Assembly: GCA_000620545.1 (NCBI GenBank)
Contig: KK211150.1
Span: forward strand, 415,423 to 479,422
DNA length: 64,000 bases
Reading direction: 5' to 3'
Source of the DNA: Intrasporangiaceae bacterium URHB0013
GTDB lineage: Bacteria > Actinomycetota > Actinomycetes > Actinomycetales > Dermatophilaceae
Position 1 is the stretch's first letter. Each line of letters begins with the position of its first letter. Shown piece by piece: positions 27,501 to 34,489 of this stretch. The notes below the pieces were generated by a model. That model did not search any database. It was not told the DNA's origin and was given only the letters and a program-made list of their open reading frames with translations. A program made the translations under genes and the position numbers.

Positions 27501-27602
27501 CCCGATGAGGGGGCCGGTGCTGAGCGGCATACGCGGAATCATCGCGTACTCCGCCGACGTGAGCGGGACGGTCGGCGACACGGGTCGCGTCGCGGTCGTC
27601 AC
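24567..27602 (-). CDS. LuxR-family transcriptional activator with N-terminal AAA/STAND ATPase (LAL type)
   Basis: 1011 residues. The P-loop is GDAGIGKS (64-71), the Walker B-like CLVVIEDVHWAD follows near 170, a long helical TPR-like middle occupies about 450-920, and the C-terminal LuxR helix-turn-helix (LTPRELEVLALLAQGLTNGQIGKQ) fills the last 65 residues. This is the LAL architecture (MalT-like): ATP and an inducer drive oligomerisation and activation. GTG 27602 overlaps the stop of a 52-aa ORF by 4 bases, so that start is preferred over the far upstream frame and over ATG near 27540. The target genes are unknown; three TGAGGTAGCC repeats lie upstream. Confidence 0.88.
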   Translation of the reverse strand: MTTATRPVSPTVPLTSAEYAMIPRMPLSTGPLIGREADLSRLADAIGLRPTPGAQPGGVVVLSGDAGIGKSRMVGHLLADATAAEWFTAVGHCVGQAGSSLAYLPFVELVGTIDAGRPDVVERVLETHPSLGHLLPGRADAPDPEHAGRATDPGQVAEAVHALLSALGAAQPCLVVIEDVHWADHSSRDLITLLLTRGFTRAVGLVVTYRSDDLYRRHPLHETLAVWARIAGLEHVELAPLPDDAVRELVASLEGAPTDADTAAEITRRSAGNPFFAEELVASAAAGQALSGGLSRVLRARVEQLDDTAQRVLRAIALKGGQFIGHDLLSRVVNLPDEVLEAALATAVEHHVLEARWPPAYTFRHALLGETVADGLLPGERLRLHRAYAAVLAERPDLAPASELARHAAAVGDLPTAVRASRAAAEAAMAVGGPQEALLHFERALTWLDEDDPERDVVTLGASRAAMVAGEPIRAMDLLRDRLDHPGTAQQPEARADLLATLVIRSRILDLPVDSIALTDEALALIGEEADERRVRVLVARVQALVDHGSFVEAAVVGNEVSLLAERLGLGGALAEVRTIMARVLEAQEDLDSVETHLQSVVADIAPDDPLLLRALHQLASLAHRRGDLPGSLALYDRGAGVARRMHREWAPWGQECRLLGGLTAYELGDWEGAARRLDLAGRPAPQPGRTIFTGAAMLVQAGRGEPVDRDLIGALREWWPVDGLCVVLTTMPAVDVLGEAGDLTGMLDLTEDAVRVLDAAWGEYHAVVRLAALVAGQAAALVANVDPALRARAVALVDELAHRGRRISELRPAAEKASRPKFERSAAESLEDTSRETWAWTARLEAEVLRLQRVARVEDPPPVADLVDAWRESVAAFERYGHVFETARSRARLAEALRAAGDDAGSRQVAELAREVAVRLEAKPLLAELDGASPGSGGSGSGGERSPDLTPRELEVLALLAQGLTNGQIGKQLYISTKTVSVHVSNLLAKLGASGRTEAVAIARRRGQVP

Positions 27603-27757
27603 CGCGCGCGGCCCGGGTCGTTCTCCTCTCGGGAGTGGCGCGCCATGGTGCGGCGCATGATCTCGAGCGACGAGTCGCGGCGGACGCGACGTCGCTGCGG
27701 GTAGCGGGACTCGATCTCGACCTGGACGGTGCGGAAGTCGACGTGCTGGGTGATCAT
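27599..27757 (-). CDS. 52-aa basic protein coupled to the LuxR regulator
   Basis: 52 residues, very rich in Arg (13 of 52) with a helical C-terminal half (SSLEIMRRTMARHSREEN) and no recognised family. ATG 27757 has a strong GAGGAAA site 6 bases upstream, and its TGA lies within the GTGA overlap with the LuxR gene, so translation is coupled. The conserved-looking layout suggests a partner or leader of the regulator. It could alternatively be a leader ORF that only tunes LuxR synthesis. Confidence 0.68.
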   Translation of the reverse strand: MITQHVDFRTVQVEIESRYPQRRRVRRDSSLEIMRRTMARHSREENDPGRAR

Positions 27758-27805
27758 GGTCTTTCCTCTGTTCGTGCCGTTCTGGACTCCTCCAGACTCG
27801 GCCGA

Positions 27806-27900
27806 TGAGGTAGCCGCCCACATCGGACGACCTCCCTATCCCCGCTCGCCGGCTACCTCAGATCCCATGGCGTTGCCGTGTGTACCCGTCTGAGGTAGCC
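27806..27900. repeat. Three copies of TGAGGTAGCC around the LuxR operon promoter
   Basis: Identical 10-mers at 27806-27815 (+), 27851-27860 (-) and 27891-27900 (+), 45 and 40 bp apart, in a 172-bp intergenic region. The second and third form an inverted pair. A further 6-bp palindrome (TCTGGA-ctcc-TCCAGA, 27781-27796) lies next to them. These are likely operator sites, with autoregulation by the LuxR protein the first guess. Confidence 0.6.
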
Positions 27901-27929
27901 CTCCTCCTGCCGTGTGCGGGGCGGAGCGG

Positions 27930-28526
27930 TCAGCCGACGACGAGCGAGGCGGCGATGACGAACATGACGAGCGCGATCGCGACGTCGAGGACCCGCCACG
28001 TGGCGGGCCGGGCGAAGAGGGGCGCGAGCAGCCGGGCGCCGTAGCCCAGCGCCGCGAACCACGCGACGCTGGCCGCAGCAGCGCCGGCGGCGAACCACCA
28101 GCGACCATCGGGGCCGTGCCGGTTGGCGAGCGACCCCACCAGCAGCACCGTGTCGAGGTAGACGTGCGGGTTGAGCCACGTCAGCGCGAGGACGGTCGCC
28201 AGCACGCCGCTGCGTGATCTCCGGGTGCCCTCGGCCTCGAGGCCCTTGGGGTGGCGGGCGTTGCGCAGGCACAGCACGCCGTAGCCGACGAGGTAGGCCG
28301 CGCCGACCCATCGGATGACCGTCAGCAGCCCCGGGTGGGCGGCCACCAGTCCGCCGACGCCGAGCACGCCGGCGGCGACGAGGAGCGCGTCGCTGAGCGC
28401 GCACACGGCGACGACGAGGCCGACGTGGTGGCGCAGCAGACCGGTACGGAGCACGTAGGCGTTCTGGGCGCCGATGGCCACGATGAGCGAGGCCATGGTG
28501 AGGAAGCCGGGAATCAGGGAGGTCAC
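27930..28526 (-). CDS. argO: LysE/ArgO-type basic amino-acid exporter
   Basis: 198 residues, six hydrophobic segments, with the LysE-family N-terminus FLTMASLIVAIGAQNAYVLRTGL and the loop LTWLNPHVYLDTVLL. Exports lysine and/or arginine (or an analogue) across the membrane. It is divergent from an ArgP/LysG-type LysR regulator, the classical pairing. GTG 28526 has TACCGT ending 7 bases upstream, so it is leaderless. Substrate choice is by family and context only. Confidence 0.92.
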   Translation of the reverse strand: MTSLIPGFLTMASLIVAIGAQNAYVLRTGLLRHHVGLVVAVCALSDALLVAAGVLGVGGLVAAHPGLLTVIRWVGAAYLVGYGVLCLRNARHPKGLEAEGTRRSRSGVLATVLALTWLNPHVYLDTVLLVGSLANRHGPDGRWWFAAGAAAASVAWFAALGYGARLLAPLFARPATWRVLDVAIALVMFVIAASLVVG

Positions 28527-28533
28527 ACCCTCG

Positions 28534-28539
28534 ACGGTA
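28534..28539 (-). promoter_or_regulatory. -10 box of argO, leaderless
   Basis: TACCGT on the minus strand, ending 7 bases from GTG 28526. Confidence 0.6.
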
Positions 28540-28558
28540 GGGCGCGTGTCCGCATCAG

Positions 28559-28577
28559 TGAAGCGAAGGTTTCTTCA
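28559..28577. promoter_or_regulatory. Putative LysR-type operator between argO and argP
   Basis: TGAAG-N9-CTTCA dyad in the 70-bp divergent gap, centred about 40 bp upstream of argO. The half-site spacing suits a LysR-family activator, so it is the likely ArgP site. Confidence 0.55.
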
Positions 28578-28584
28578 TCATCAT

Positions 28585-28590
28585 TAGCAT
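28585..28590 (+). promoter_or_regulatory. -10 box of argP, leaderless
   Basis: TAGCAT ends 6 bases before ATG 28597, placing the transcript start on the A of the start codon. Confidence 0.65.
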
Positions 28591-28596
28591 TGCTTC

Positions 28597-29487
28597 ATGC
28601 GCCTCCAGCCCGAGCACCTCGCGACCCTGCTCGCGATCGTCGACACCGGGACCTTCGACGCAGCAGCGCGACGGCTCCATGTGACGCCGTCGGCCGTGAG
28701 CCAGCGGGTCAAGGCGCTCGAGGCCGAGGTGGGCCAGGTCGTCGTCGTACGCACCGCGCCGTGCCGTGCGACGTCGGCGGGGGAGGCCCTCGTCCGGCTC
28801 GCCCGGCAGCAGAGCCTGCTCGAGTCCGAGGCGCTCGCGGGCCTTGCCCACGACGACCGGGTTCGCGTCGACCTGCCGATCGTCGTCAGCGCGGACTCGA
28901 TGTCGACGTGGTTCGGCGCCGTGCTGACCGAGGCCGCGTCGTGGGACGACGTCGTGCTGCGCCTCCGGGTGGAGGACCAGGACCACTCGGCCCGACTGCT
29001 CCGTTCGGGTGAGGTGCTCGGCGCGGTGACGTCGGACCCTACTCCGGTCCAGGGTTGCTCGACCGAGACGCTGGTGACGATGCGCTACCTGCCCGTGGCC
29101 ACGCCCCAGCTCCTCGAGCGCCACCGCTCCGGACGCCGGATCGACTGGGGCGGCATGCCGCTCGTGCGTTTCAACGACAAGGACGACATCCAGCAGCGCA
29201 TCCTCGACCGGCACGGCGTGACCAGCGGGCCGCCGACCCACGAGGTGCCCGACGGTGGCGGCTTCGTGACCGCCGTCCGCTCCGGGCTGGGCTGGGGCGC
29301 GCTGCTGACGACCCAGCTCGCGCCACTCCTGCAGACTGGCGAGCTCGTGCGACTCGGGTCGCGTGACCACGTCGACGTCCAGCTCTACTGGCAGCGATGG
29401 CGGCTGCCGTCCGCGCACCTCGACCGGCTGAGCGACACCGTGCGACGCGCGTCGGCCCGCGGCGGCATCCGTCCGAGTGGGACGTGA
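28597..29487 (+). CDS. argP: LysR-family regulator, ArgP/LysG type
   Basis: 296 residues. The N-terminal HTH (HLATLLAIVDTGTFDAAARRLHVTPSAVSQRVKALE) is the LysR signature, and the remainder is a periplasmic-binding-protein-like effector domain with FSADSM-like ArgP motifs (VVSADSMSTWF). ArgP senses lysine/arginine and activates the exporter gene divergent to it (argO). ATG 28597 is exact for a leaderless transcript from TAGCAT. The operator dyad is at 28559-28577. Confidence 0.92.
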   Translation: MRLQPEHLATLLAIVDTGTFDAAARRLHVTPSAVSQRVKALEAEVGQVVVVRTAPCRATSAGEALVRLARQQSLLESEALAGLAHDDRVRVDLPIVVSADSMSTWFGAVLTEAASWDDVVLRLRVEDQDHSARLLRSGEVLGAVTSDPTPVQGCSTETLVTMRYLPVATPQLLERHRSGRRIDWGGMPLVRFNDKDDIQQRILDRHGVTSGPPTHEVPDGGGFVTAVRSGLGWGALLTTQLAPLLQTGELVRLGSRDHVDVQLYWQRWRLPSAHLDRLSDTVRRASARGGIRPSGT

Positions 29488-29488
29488 C

Positions 29489-29514
29489 GCCGGGCCGCGC
29501 GATCGCAGCCCGGC
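29489..29514 (+). terminator. Candidate terminator after argP
   Basis: GCCGGGC (29489-29495) pairs with GCCCGGC (29508-29514), and the 12-base loop can form a small inner stem. It starts 2 bases after the argP stop. Confidence 0.4.
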
Positions 29515-29630
29515 CGACGCGGTCCGTGCGATCGTCGGCGCGCGGCCCGGGAACGGGACTAGGTTGGTCCGCACGTACGTCCCGCACGTCCCGCCCGAGC
29601 GCGGGACCCCGCGCGAGGAGGCAGACCGAG

Positions 29631-31061
29631 GTGACTCACGCGGCTGCACCACCCGGCTCACCGACGGGCCTCGACCCGGCGACCGTGGTCCGGTCGAGGG
29701 CCTACCTGTCGGCCCTGCTGCTCGCGGCGCTGCTCGGCATCCCGATCTCGGCCGCGGCCTACGGCTTCCTCGCGCTCACCGGGGCGCTGCAGACCTACCT
29801 CTTCGACGACCTTCCGTCGGACCTCTTCGACGGTGGCGCCCCCGCCTGGTGGCCGGTGCCCTGGCTGGGGCTGTGCGGACTCCTGGTGTCCCTCACCATC
29901 AGCCGTCTGCCGGGCACGGCGGGGCACTCACCGGCCCTCGGCTTCACGACCGGCTCGGGCCCGGCGCCGAGCCACGACCTCCCGGGCATCGTGCTCGCCT
30001 CGCTCGCCACGCTCAGCCTCGGCGCGGTGCTCGGCCCGGAGGCGCCGCTCATCGCGATCGGCGGTGGGCTGGCGGCCCTCACGGTGCGGTTGGCGAAGAG
30101 GGATGCCCCCCCGATGGCCGTCACCATCATGGCGTCGGCCGGCAGCTTCGCAGCGGTGAGCACGTTGCTGGGGTCGCCGCTGCTGGGCGCCTTCCTCATC
30201 ATGGAGGCGGCCGGCATCGCCGGAGCGGCCCTCAGCCTCATCGCGCTGCCGGGGCTGCTCGCGTCGGGGATCGGGGCCTTGGTCTTCTTGGGATTGGATG
30301 CCTGGACGGGGCTCGGCACCTTCTCGCTCGCCCTGACGACCGTGCCGCCGGCGATCCCGCCCACCATCGCGTCGCTGCTCTGGGCGGTGCCCGTGGGCGT
30401 CCTCGGGGCCCTGCTCGGCTGGGCCATCCGATGGCTCGGACTGACCGTGCGCCCCCGCGTGCATCGCAACCGAGTGCCGGTGACCGTGGTCCTGGGCCTG
30501 CTCATCGGCCTGTGTGCCACCGCCTACCAGCTGGCCACCGGTCGGGCGTTCACCCAGGTGCTGTTCTCCGGCCAGGACGCCCTGCCCGAGCTCGTGGCGG
30601 ACGCTGGCGGTTACTCCTTGGGCGTGCTCCTGCTGCTCGGGCTCTTCAAGGCACTGGCCTACGGTCTCTCGCTCAGCGCCTTCCGCGGTGGCCCGGTGTT
30701 CCCGGCGATGTTCATCGGGGCCGTGCTCGGCATCGCTGTGAGTGGCCTGCCGGGCATGGACCTCGCCCCGGCCATCGGCATGGGTATCGGCGCGCTGTCG
30801 TGCGCCATGCTCCGGCTGCCCCTCACCTCCGTGCTCCTCGCAACCCTGCTCATGGGCGCCGACGGCCTCACGGTCACCCCCCAGGTGATCGTCGCCGTGG
30901 TCGTCGCCTTCGTGGTCACCACGGTGCTCCCCACACCGGGGCCACCCGAGGCCGTGGTGCCGGCGCAGCCCGCCACCCCGGCCGCCGCAACCGCTCCGGC
31001 CACCGGGACAGCTCCGGACGGAACGGCATCGAGCGGCACTGCCGCGGCCGGACCTGCGTGA
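29631..31061 (+). CDS. ClC-family chloride channel/antiporter
   Basis: 476 residues, hydrophobic throughout except the last 40 (Pro/Ala/Thr-rich tail). The ion-path motif GPEAPL carries the gating Glu at residue 137, and the later GPVFPAMFIGAVLG matches the GxFxP motif. Bacterial ClCs exchange chloride for protons or pass chloride. GTG 29631 has GAGGAGG about 9 bases upstream, and TAGGTT near 29559 may be the -10 box. A bipartite hairpin at 31070-31116 ends the transcript. Glutamate decarboxylase lies just downstream, which recalls the shunt role of ClC in amino-acid-dependent acid resistance. Confidence 0.9.
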   Translation: MTHAAAPPGSPTGLDPATVVRSRAYLSALLLAALLGIPISAAAYGFLALTGALQTYLFDDLPSDLFDGGAPAWWPVPWLGLCGLLVSLTISRLPGTAGHSPALGFTTGSGPAPSHDLPGIVLASLATLSLGAVLGPEAPLIAIGGGLAALTVRLAKRDAPPMAVTIMASAGSFAAVSTLLGSPLLGAFLIMEAAGIAGAALSLIALPGLLASGIGALVFLGLDAWTGLGTFSLALTTVPPAIPPTIASLLWAVPVGVLGALLGWAIRWLGLTVRPRVHRNRVPVTVVLGLLIGLCATAYQLATGRAFTQVLFSGQDALPELVADAGGYSLGVLLLLGLFKALAYGLSLSAFRGGPVFPAMFIGAVLGIAVSGLPGMDLAPAIGMGIGALSCAMLRLPLTSVLLATLLMGADGLTVTPQVIVAVVVAFVVTTVLPTPGPPEAVVPAQPATPAAATAPATGTAPDGTASSGTAAAGPA

Positions 31062-31069
31062 TCACGGCG

Positions 31070-31116
31070 GTCGCCGCAGCCCTGGGAGTCACCCGAAAGG
31101 GGTGACCCGCGGCGAC
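31070..31116 (+). terminator. Two-tier hairpin terminator after the ClC gene
   Basis: Outer stem GTCGCCGC (31070-31077)/GCGGCGAC (31109-31116) and inner stem GTCACCC (31088-31094)/GGGTGAC (31100-31106) with a 5-base loop. Confidence 0.7.
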
Positions 31117-31167
31117 GAGGGTCGGTCGATAGTGGAGTCATCGACCTGACGAGGGAGGGAGCTGCGG

Positions 31168-31866
31168 ATGAGCGTCCGACCCGAACGCCTGAACGCGGTG
31201 ATCGCCTGGCTCTTCATGGTCGGTTCGGCATGTTTCGTCCTCGGCTCCGTGCCCGCCTACCTGAACGCCGTGGGGGGATGGGTCGACGGCATCACCTATG
31301 TCGTCGGCTCGATCTTCTTCACGAGTGCCTCGGTGTGCCAGCTCGTGCAGGCGCAGAGCCCGGCCACGACCGCCGTCGACGAGGTGACCCAGCACGAATC
31401 CGCGCCGGTGCACCTCTGGCGGTGGCTGCCGCATGACCGCAACTGGCTGGCTGCAGCCGTCCAGTTCCCGGGCACCGTCTTCTTCAACATCAGCACCATC
31501 GCCGCCCTGACCCACAACGCGACGGCCGCCGAGTCCGACCGCTACGTGTGGCGCCCGGACCTCTACGGGTCGGTGCTCTTCCTCGTGTCGAGCACGTTCG
31601 CCGTGCTCGCCGTCTCGAAACACTTCCTCAGCGTCGAGCCGCACTCGTTGCCGTGGCGGATCGCGTGGGTCAACATGCTCGGTTCCGTGCTCTTCATGGC
31701 GTCGGGAGTCGCGAGCTACGTCCTGCCGAGCACCGATGCCGAGCTCGGCGCGCGTGTGGCCGTCGCCGGGACCCTGTGGGGCGCCGTGTGCTTCCTCGTC
31801 GGCGCCGCACTCACGCTCCCGGCCTGGCGCCGCGCCGTCTCCATGGCCACCGTTGCCAGCCCCTAG
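31168..31866 (+). CDS. Multi-pass membrane protein beside gadB (YrhK-like?)
   Basis: 232 residues with about six hydrophobic segments. The GSACFVLGSVPAYLNAVGG and GSIFFTSASVCQL patterns recall YrhK-like membrane proteins, and an HDRNWLAAAVQFPGTVFFNIS segment lies between TM3 and TM4. The function is unknown. A strong GGGAGGGAG site precedes ATG 31168, GATAGT at 31129-31134 is a plausible -10 box, and gadB follows 34 bp later, so the two are very likely co-transcribed. No GABA/glutamate antiporter signature is seen, so it is not an obvious GadC substitute. Confidence 0.8.
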   Translation: MSVRPERLNAVIAWLFMVGSACFVLGSVPAYLNAVGGWVDGITYVVGSIFFTSASVCQLVQAQSPATTAVDEVTQHESAPVHLWRWLPHDRNWLAAAVQFPGTVFFNISTIAALTHNATAAESDRYVWRPDLYGSVLFLVSSTFAVLAVSKHFLSVEPHSLPWRIAWVNMLGSVLFMASGVASYVLPSTDAELGARVAVAGTLWGAVCFLVGAALTLPAWRRAVSMATVASP

Positions 31867-31900
31867 ACCCCACACCGCAGTCCGACCCAAGGAGAAGCGC

Positions 31901-33277
31901 ATGTCCGCACCGCCCGAGATCAACGCCGTGGCAACGCTCTACGGCAACCGCTTCGTGACCGAGGAGGTGCCCAGTCGTGAGTTCCCGGCTGCGGGCATGA
32001 GCGCGGTGGACGCGATGCGACTGGTGGCCGAGGACCTCGCCCTCGAGGGGGACCCGGGGCGAAACCTCGCCACCTTCGTCACCACGTGGATGGAGCCGGA
32101 GGCGCAGCAGATCATCGCGGAGAACCTCCACCGCAACTTCATCGACCACGCGGAGTACCCGCGGACGGCAGAGATCGAGCAGCGCTGCATCCGGATGCTC
32201 GCCGACCTCTTCCACGCCCCCGGCGAGACCACCGGAGCGCGGACCCAGGGGTCGTCCGAGGCGATCATGCTCGGCGGGCTGTCGCTGAAGTGGAACTGGC
32301 GCACCCGTCGCCGGGCCGAGGGCGGCTCGACGGAGCGCCCGAACCTCGTCTTCGGCGGCGACGTGCACGTCGTGTGGGAGAAGTTCTGCCGCTACTTCGA
32401 CGTGGAGGCGCGGATCGTGCCCCTCCAGCCGGGCAAGTACACGATCGGTCCGGACGACGTCGCCGCGCACGTCGACGAGAACACCATCGGCGTCGCGGCC
32501 GTGCTCGGCACGACCTTCACGGGGCACAAGGACGACATCGTCGGCATCAACGACCTGCTCGTCCGCCTGAAGCAGGAGCGTGGCCTCGACGTGCCGCTCC
32601 ACGTCGACGGGGCCAGCGGCGGTTTCGTCTGGCCGTTCCTCTACCCCGACTCGCCGTGGGACTTCCGGCTCGAGCAGGTGCGGTCGATCAACGTCTCGGG
32701 CCACAAGTTCGGCCTGGTCTATCCGGGCATCGGCTGGCTGATCTTCCGGGAGGTCGCCGACCTGGCCCCGGACCTCGTCTTCAAGGAGAACTACCTCGGC
32801 AAGACCGACTCGACCTTCACCCTGAACTTCTCGACGGGTTCGTCGATGGTGCTGGCGCAGTACTACAACTTCGTGCGCTTCGGCCGTGAGGGCTACTCCT
32901 ACATCATGCACAACATGCAGACGAACGCCCGGATGCTCGGCGACAAGCTCGAGGAGATGGGGCGCTTCGAGCTGATCGGCCGGGACAAGGAGCAGCTCCC
33001 GCTCGTGGCCTTCATGCTGTCCGGCGATCACGGGTACAACGAGTTCGACGTCGCCTGGCAGCTGTCGGCCGAGCGTGGCTGGATGGTGCCGGCCTACACG
33101 CTGCCGCCCGACGCCCAGGACATCACGATCATGCGTGCCCTGGTCAAGGAGACGATGAGCCGTGAGCACGTCGACACCCTGGCCCGCGACATCGAGGACG
33201 CCTGCACGACGCTCGCGGCCAAGGGCGGGGCCCACGAGTCGGAGCGAGCCAAGATGGTCATCGGTCCGGGTCACTGA
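31901..33277 (+). CDS. gadB: Glutamate decarboxylase
   Basis: 458 residues; converts glutamate to GABA with uptake of one proton, using pyridoxal phosphate. The PLP-binding Lys is Lys269 in SINVSGHKFGLVYPG, the HVDGASGGF motif precedes it near 237, and the TQGSSEAIMLGGLSLKWNWR segment near 118 is typical of GadA/GadB. Length and motifs match the E. coli enzyme (466 aa). ATG 31901 has AAGGAG 6 bases upstream. The stop codon overlaps the first unit of a 17-bp tandem repeat. Confidence 0.96.
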   Translation: MSAPPEINAVATLYGNRFVTEEVPSREFPAAGMSAVDAMRLVAEDLALEGDPGRNLATFVTTWMEPEAQQIIAENLHRNFIDHAEYPRTAEIEQRCIRMLADLFHAPGETTGARTQGSSEAIMLGGLSLKWNWRTRRRAEGGSTERPNLVFGGDVHVVWEKFCRYFDVEARIVPLQPGKYTIGPDDVAAHVDENTIGVAAVLGTTFTGHKDDIVGINDLLVRLKQERGLDVPLHVDGASGGFVWPFLYPDSPWDFRLEQVRSINVSGHKFGLVYPGIGWLIFREVADLAPDLVFKENYLGKTDSTFTLNFSTGSSMVLAQYYNFVRFGREGYSYIMHNMQTNARMLGDKLEEMGRFELIGRDKEQLPLVAFMLSGDHGYNEFDVAWQLSAERGWMVPAYTLPPDAQDITIMRALVKETMSREHVDTLARDIEDACTTLAAKGGAHESERAKMVIGPGH

Positions 33278-33326
33278 GCGCACTGCCGGGTCGAGCGCCT
33301 TGCAGGGTCGAGCGCACTGCCGGGTC
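33276..33326. repeat. Three tandem 17-bp repeats filling the gadB-rhodanese gap
   Basis: Units at 33276-33292, 33293-33309 and 33310-33326. The first and third are identical (GAGCGCACTGCCGGGTC) and the middle one differs at three positions. The array begins in the gadB stop codon and ends in the rhodanese stop codon. Confidence 0.9.
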
Positions 33327-33729
33327 AGCGACCGTCCTCGGCGTTCGCCTGCTCGGCGGAACCGTGCCACTCGCGCCACGCGGCATACCCCCCGATGACG
33401 TCGGTGGCGCGGTGGATGCCGAGGTCCTGCAGCGCGGCCGCCGCGAGGCTCGAGGTGTAGCCCTCCTGGCAGAGGACGACCACCTCGAGGTCGTGGCTCG
33501 CCATCGGCAGGGACGCGTCGCTCGCCGGGTCGAAGCGCCACTCGAGCACGTTGCGCTCGACGACGACCGCGAACGGAAGGCTCCCGTTGGCCTCGCGCTG
33601 CGCAGCAGGTCGGATGTCGACGATGACGCCGCCTCGCCGGCGAGCCGCGTCCGCCTCGGCGGGCGTGAGCCGGTTCAGGCGTCCACGCGCCCGGGCCAGC
33701 ACCTCCTCGATGGTGCGGGGGCGGGTCAC
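33325..33729 (-). CDS. Rhodanese-like sulfurtransferase domain protein
   Basis: 134 residues forming one rhodanese domain: VIVDIRPAAQR near residues 35-45, and the active-site loop CQEGYTSS with Cys87, followed by GGYAAWREWHG. It should carry a persulfide on Cys87. GTG 33729 overlaps the cysteine dioxygenase stop (GTGA), so the two are coupled, which suggests a joint job in sulfur-amino-acid breakdown. The physiological acceptor is unknown. Confidence 0.9.
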   Translation of the reverse strand: MTRPRTIEEVLARARGRLNRLTPAEADAARRRGGVIVDIRPAAQREANGSLPFAVVVERNVLEWRFDPASDASLPMASHDLEVVVLCQEGYTSSLAAAALQDLGIHRATDVIGGYAAWREWHGSAEQANAEDGR

Positions 33730-34223
33730 CAGTCCACCCCGACCTGCGCCTGCTCCTCGACCTCCAGAACGCCGTCCACCTGGCGGTAGTTCGTCATGGA
33801 GGTGAGCTTGGGGGCGTAGACGTGCAGGCTGACGGCCGGATCGGAGCCGGCGTTGGTCACCCGGTGCAGGTGGCGCGTGCCGAACGTCCTCTGGTCGCCC
33901 GGCGTGAGCGGCAACCCGGGCCCGGCTGCCCGCCGGATGTCGTGGAGGTCGACGGCACGGCGGTAGCCGGCCACCTCCTCCGTCAGGACGCCCTGGAGCA
34001 CGACGAAGGAGCCGGCGCTGCCGCCGTGGTCGTGCCACGGCGTGCCCTGTCCCGGGAGCCAGGTGAGCAGCCACGCCTCGTGGTCATGGTCGGCGAGCAG
34101 GCGGGCGTAGTAGCGGGTGATCGGGTCGAAGTCGACGAGACCCTGCCAGAGGGTGCGCTGGCGAGCGAGTCGACGGGCGGTGTCGGCGAGGTCGACGGAG
34201 GTGCGCTGGGCGCCGCGGGACAT
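33726..34223 (-). CDS. Cysteine dioxygenase-family thiol dioxygenase
   Basis: 165 residues, a small cupin. The iron ligands are visible as HDH (His64, His66) in TPWHDHGGSAGSFVVL and a third His in TRHLHRVTN (118 or 120). Family members oxidise cysteine to cysteine sulfinate, or a related thiol such as 3-mercaptopropionate. The Cys-Tyr cross-link pair of mammalian enzymes is not evident, as in most bacterial members. ATG 34223 has AAAGG 7 bases upstream. It is preceded by a leader of about 117 nt holding a 13-bp hairpin, with promoter TTGGTT-N16-TATGTT at 34348-34375. Confidence 0.9.
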   Translation of the reverse strand: MSRGAQRTSVDLADTARRLARQRTLWQGLVDFDPITRYYARLLADHDHEAWLLTWLPGQGTPWHDHGGSAGSFVVLQGVLTEEVAGYRRAVDLHDIRRAAGPGLPLTPGDQRTFGTRHLHRVTNAGSDPAVSLHVYAPKLTSMTNYRQVDGVLEVEEQAQVGVDW

Positions 34224-34263
34224 GGTGGTGCCTTTCGGGACGAAGGAGGTGGGCGGGGCGGGG

Positions 34264-34325
34264 CGCTCGGGAGCCGCTGGTGGCGGCGTGGCGTGCGGCT
34301 CAACGCCCCTGCCGGCTCCCGAGCG
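34264..34325 (-). promoter_or_regulatory. Structured 5' leader hairpin before cysteine dioxygenase
   Basis: Perfect 13-bp inverted repeat (34264-34276 with 34313-34325; CGCTCGGGAGCCG/CGGCTCCCGAGCG) enclosing 36 bases that can form a smaller inner stem. It lies entirely inside the predicted mRNA leader. Possible attenuator or unknown riboswitch-like element; no known family recognised. Confidence 0.55.
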
Positions 34326-34347
34326 GACGACAGAGGCCCGTCCCCGC

Positions 34348-34375
34348 AACATAACCATGTCTTGCCATGAACCAA
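34348..34375 (-). promoter_or_regulatory. Promoter of the cysteine dioxygenase-rhodanese operon
   Basis: On the minus strand TTGGTT (34370-34375), 16-base spacer, TATGTT (34348-34353). The spacer carries CATG repeats (CATGGCAAGACATG). This is an unusually AT-rich patch for this genome. Confidence 0.55.
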
Positions 34376-34477
34376 ACGCTAACTTATGGACGTCGAGACG
34401 TGCAAGGACCTCGCGGGTGGCGGGATGTCGGGGACATGTGACCGGAAATGCGGGGGCGCACTGTCGGTGCTCCCGCC

Positions 34478-34483
34478 TACGGT
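34478..34483 (+). promoter_or_regulatory. -10 box of the EamA transporter gene, leaderless
   Basis: TACGGT ends 6 bases before GTG 34490, so the transcript begins at the start codon. Confidence 0.65.
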
Positions 34484-34489
34484 CGGTGG

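Noticed and set aside
24651-27704. 1017-aa rightward frame opposite the LuxR/AAA regulator
   Set aside because: Antisense shadow; the minus strand has P-loop, TPR-like region and LuxR HTH in order.
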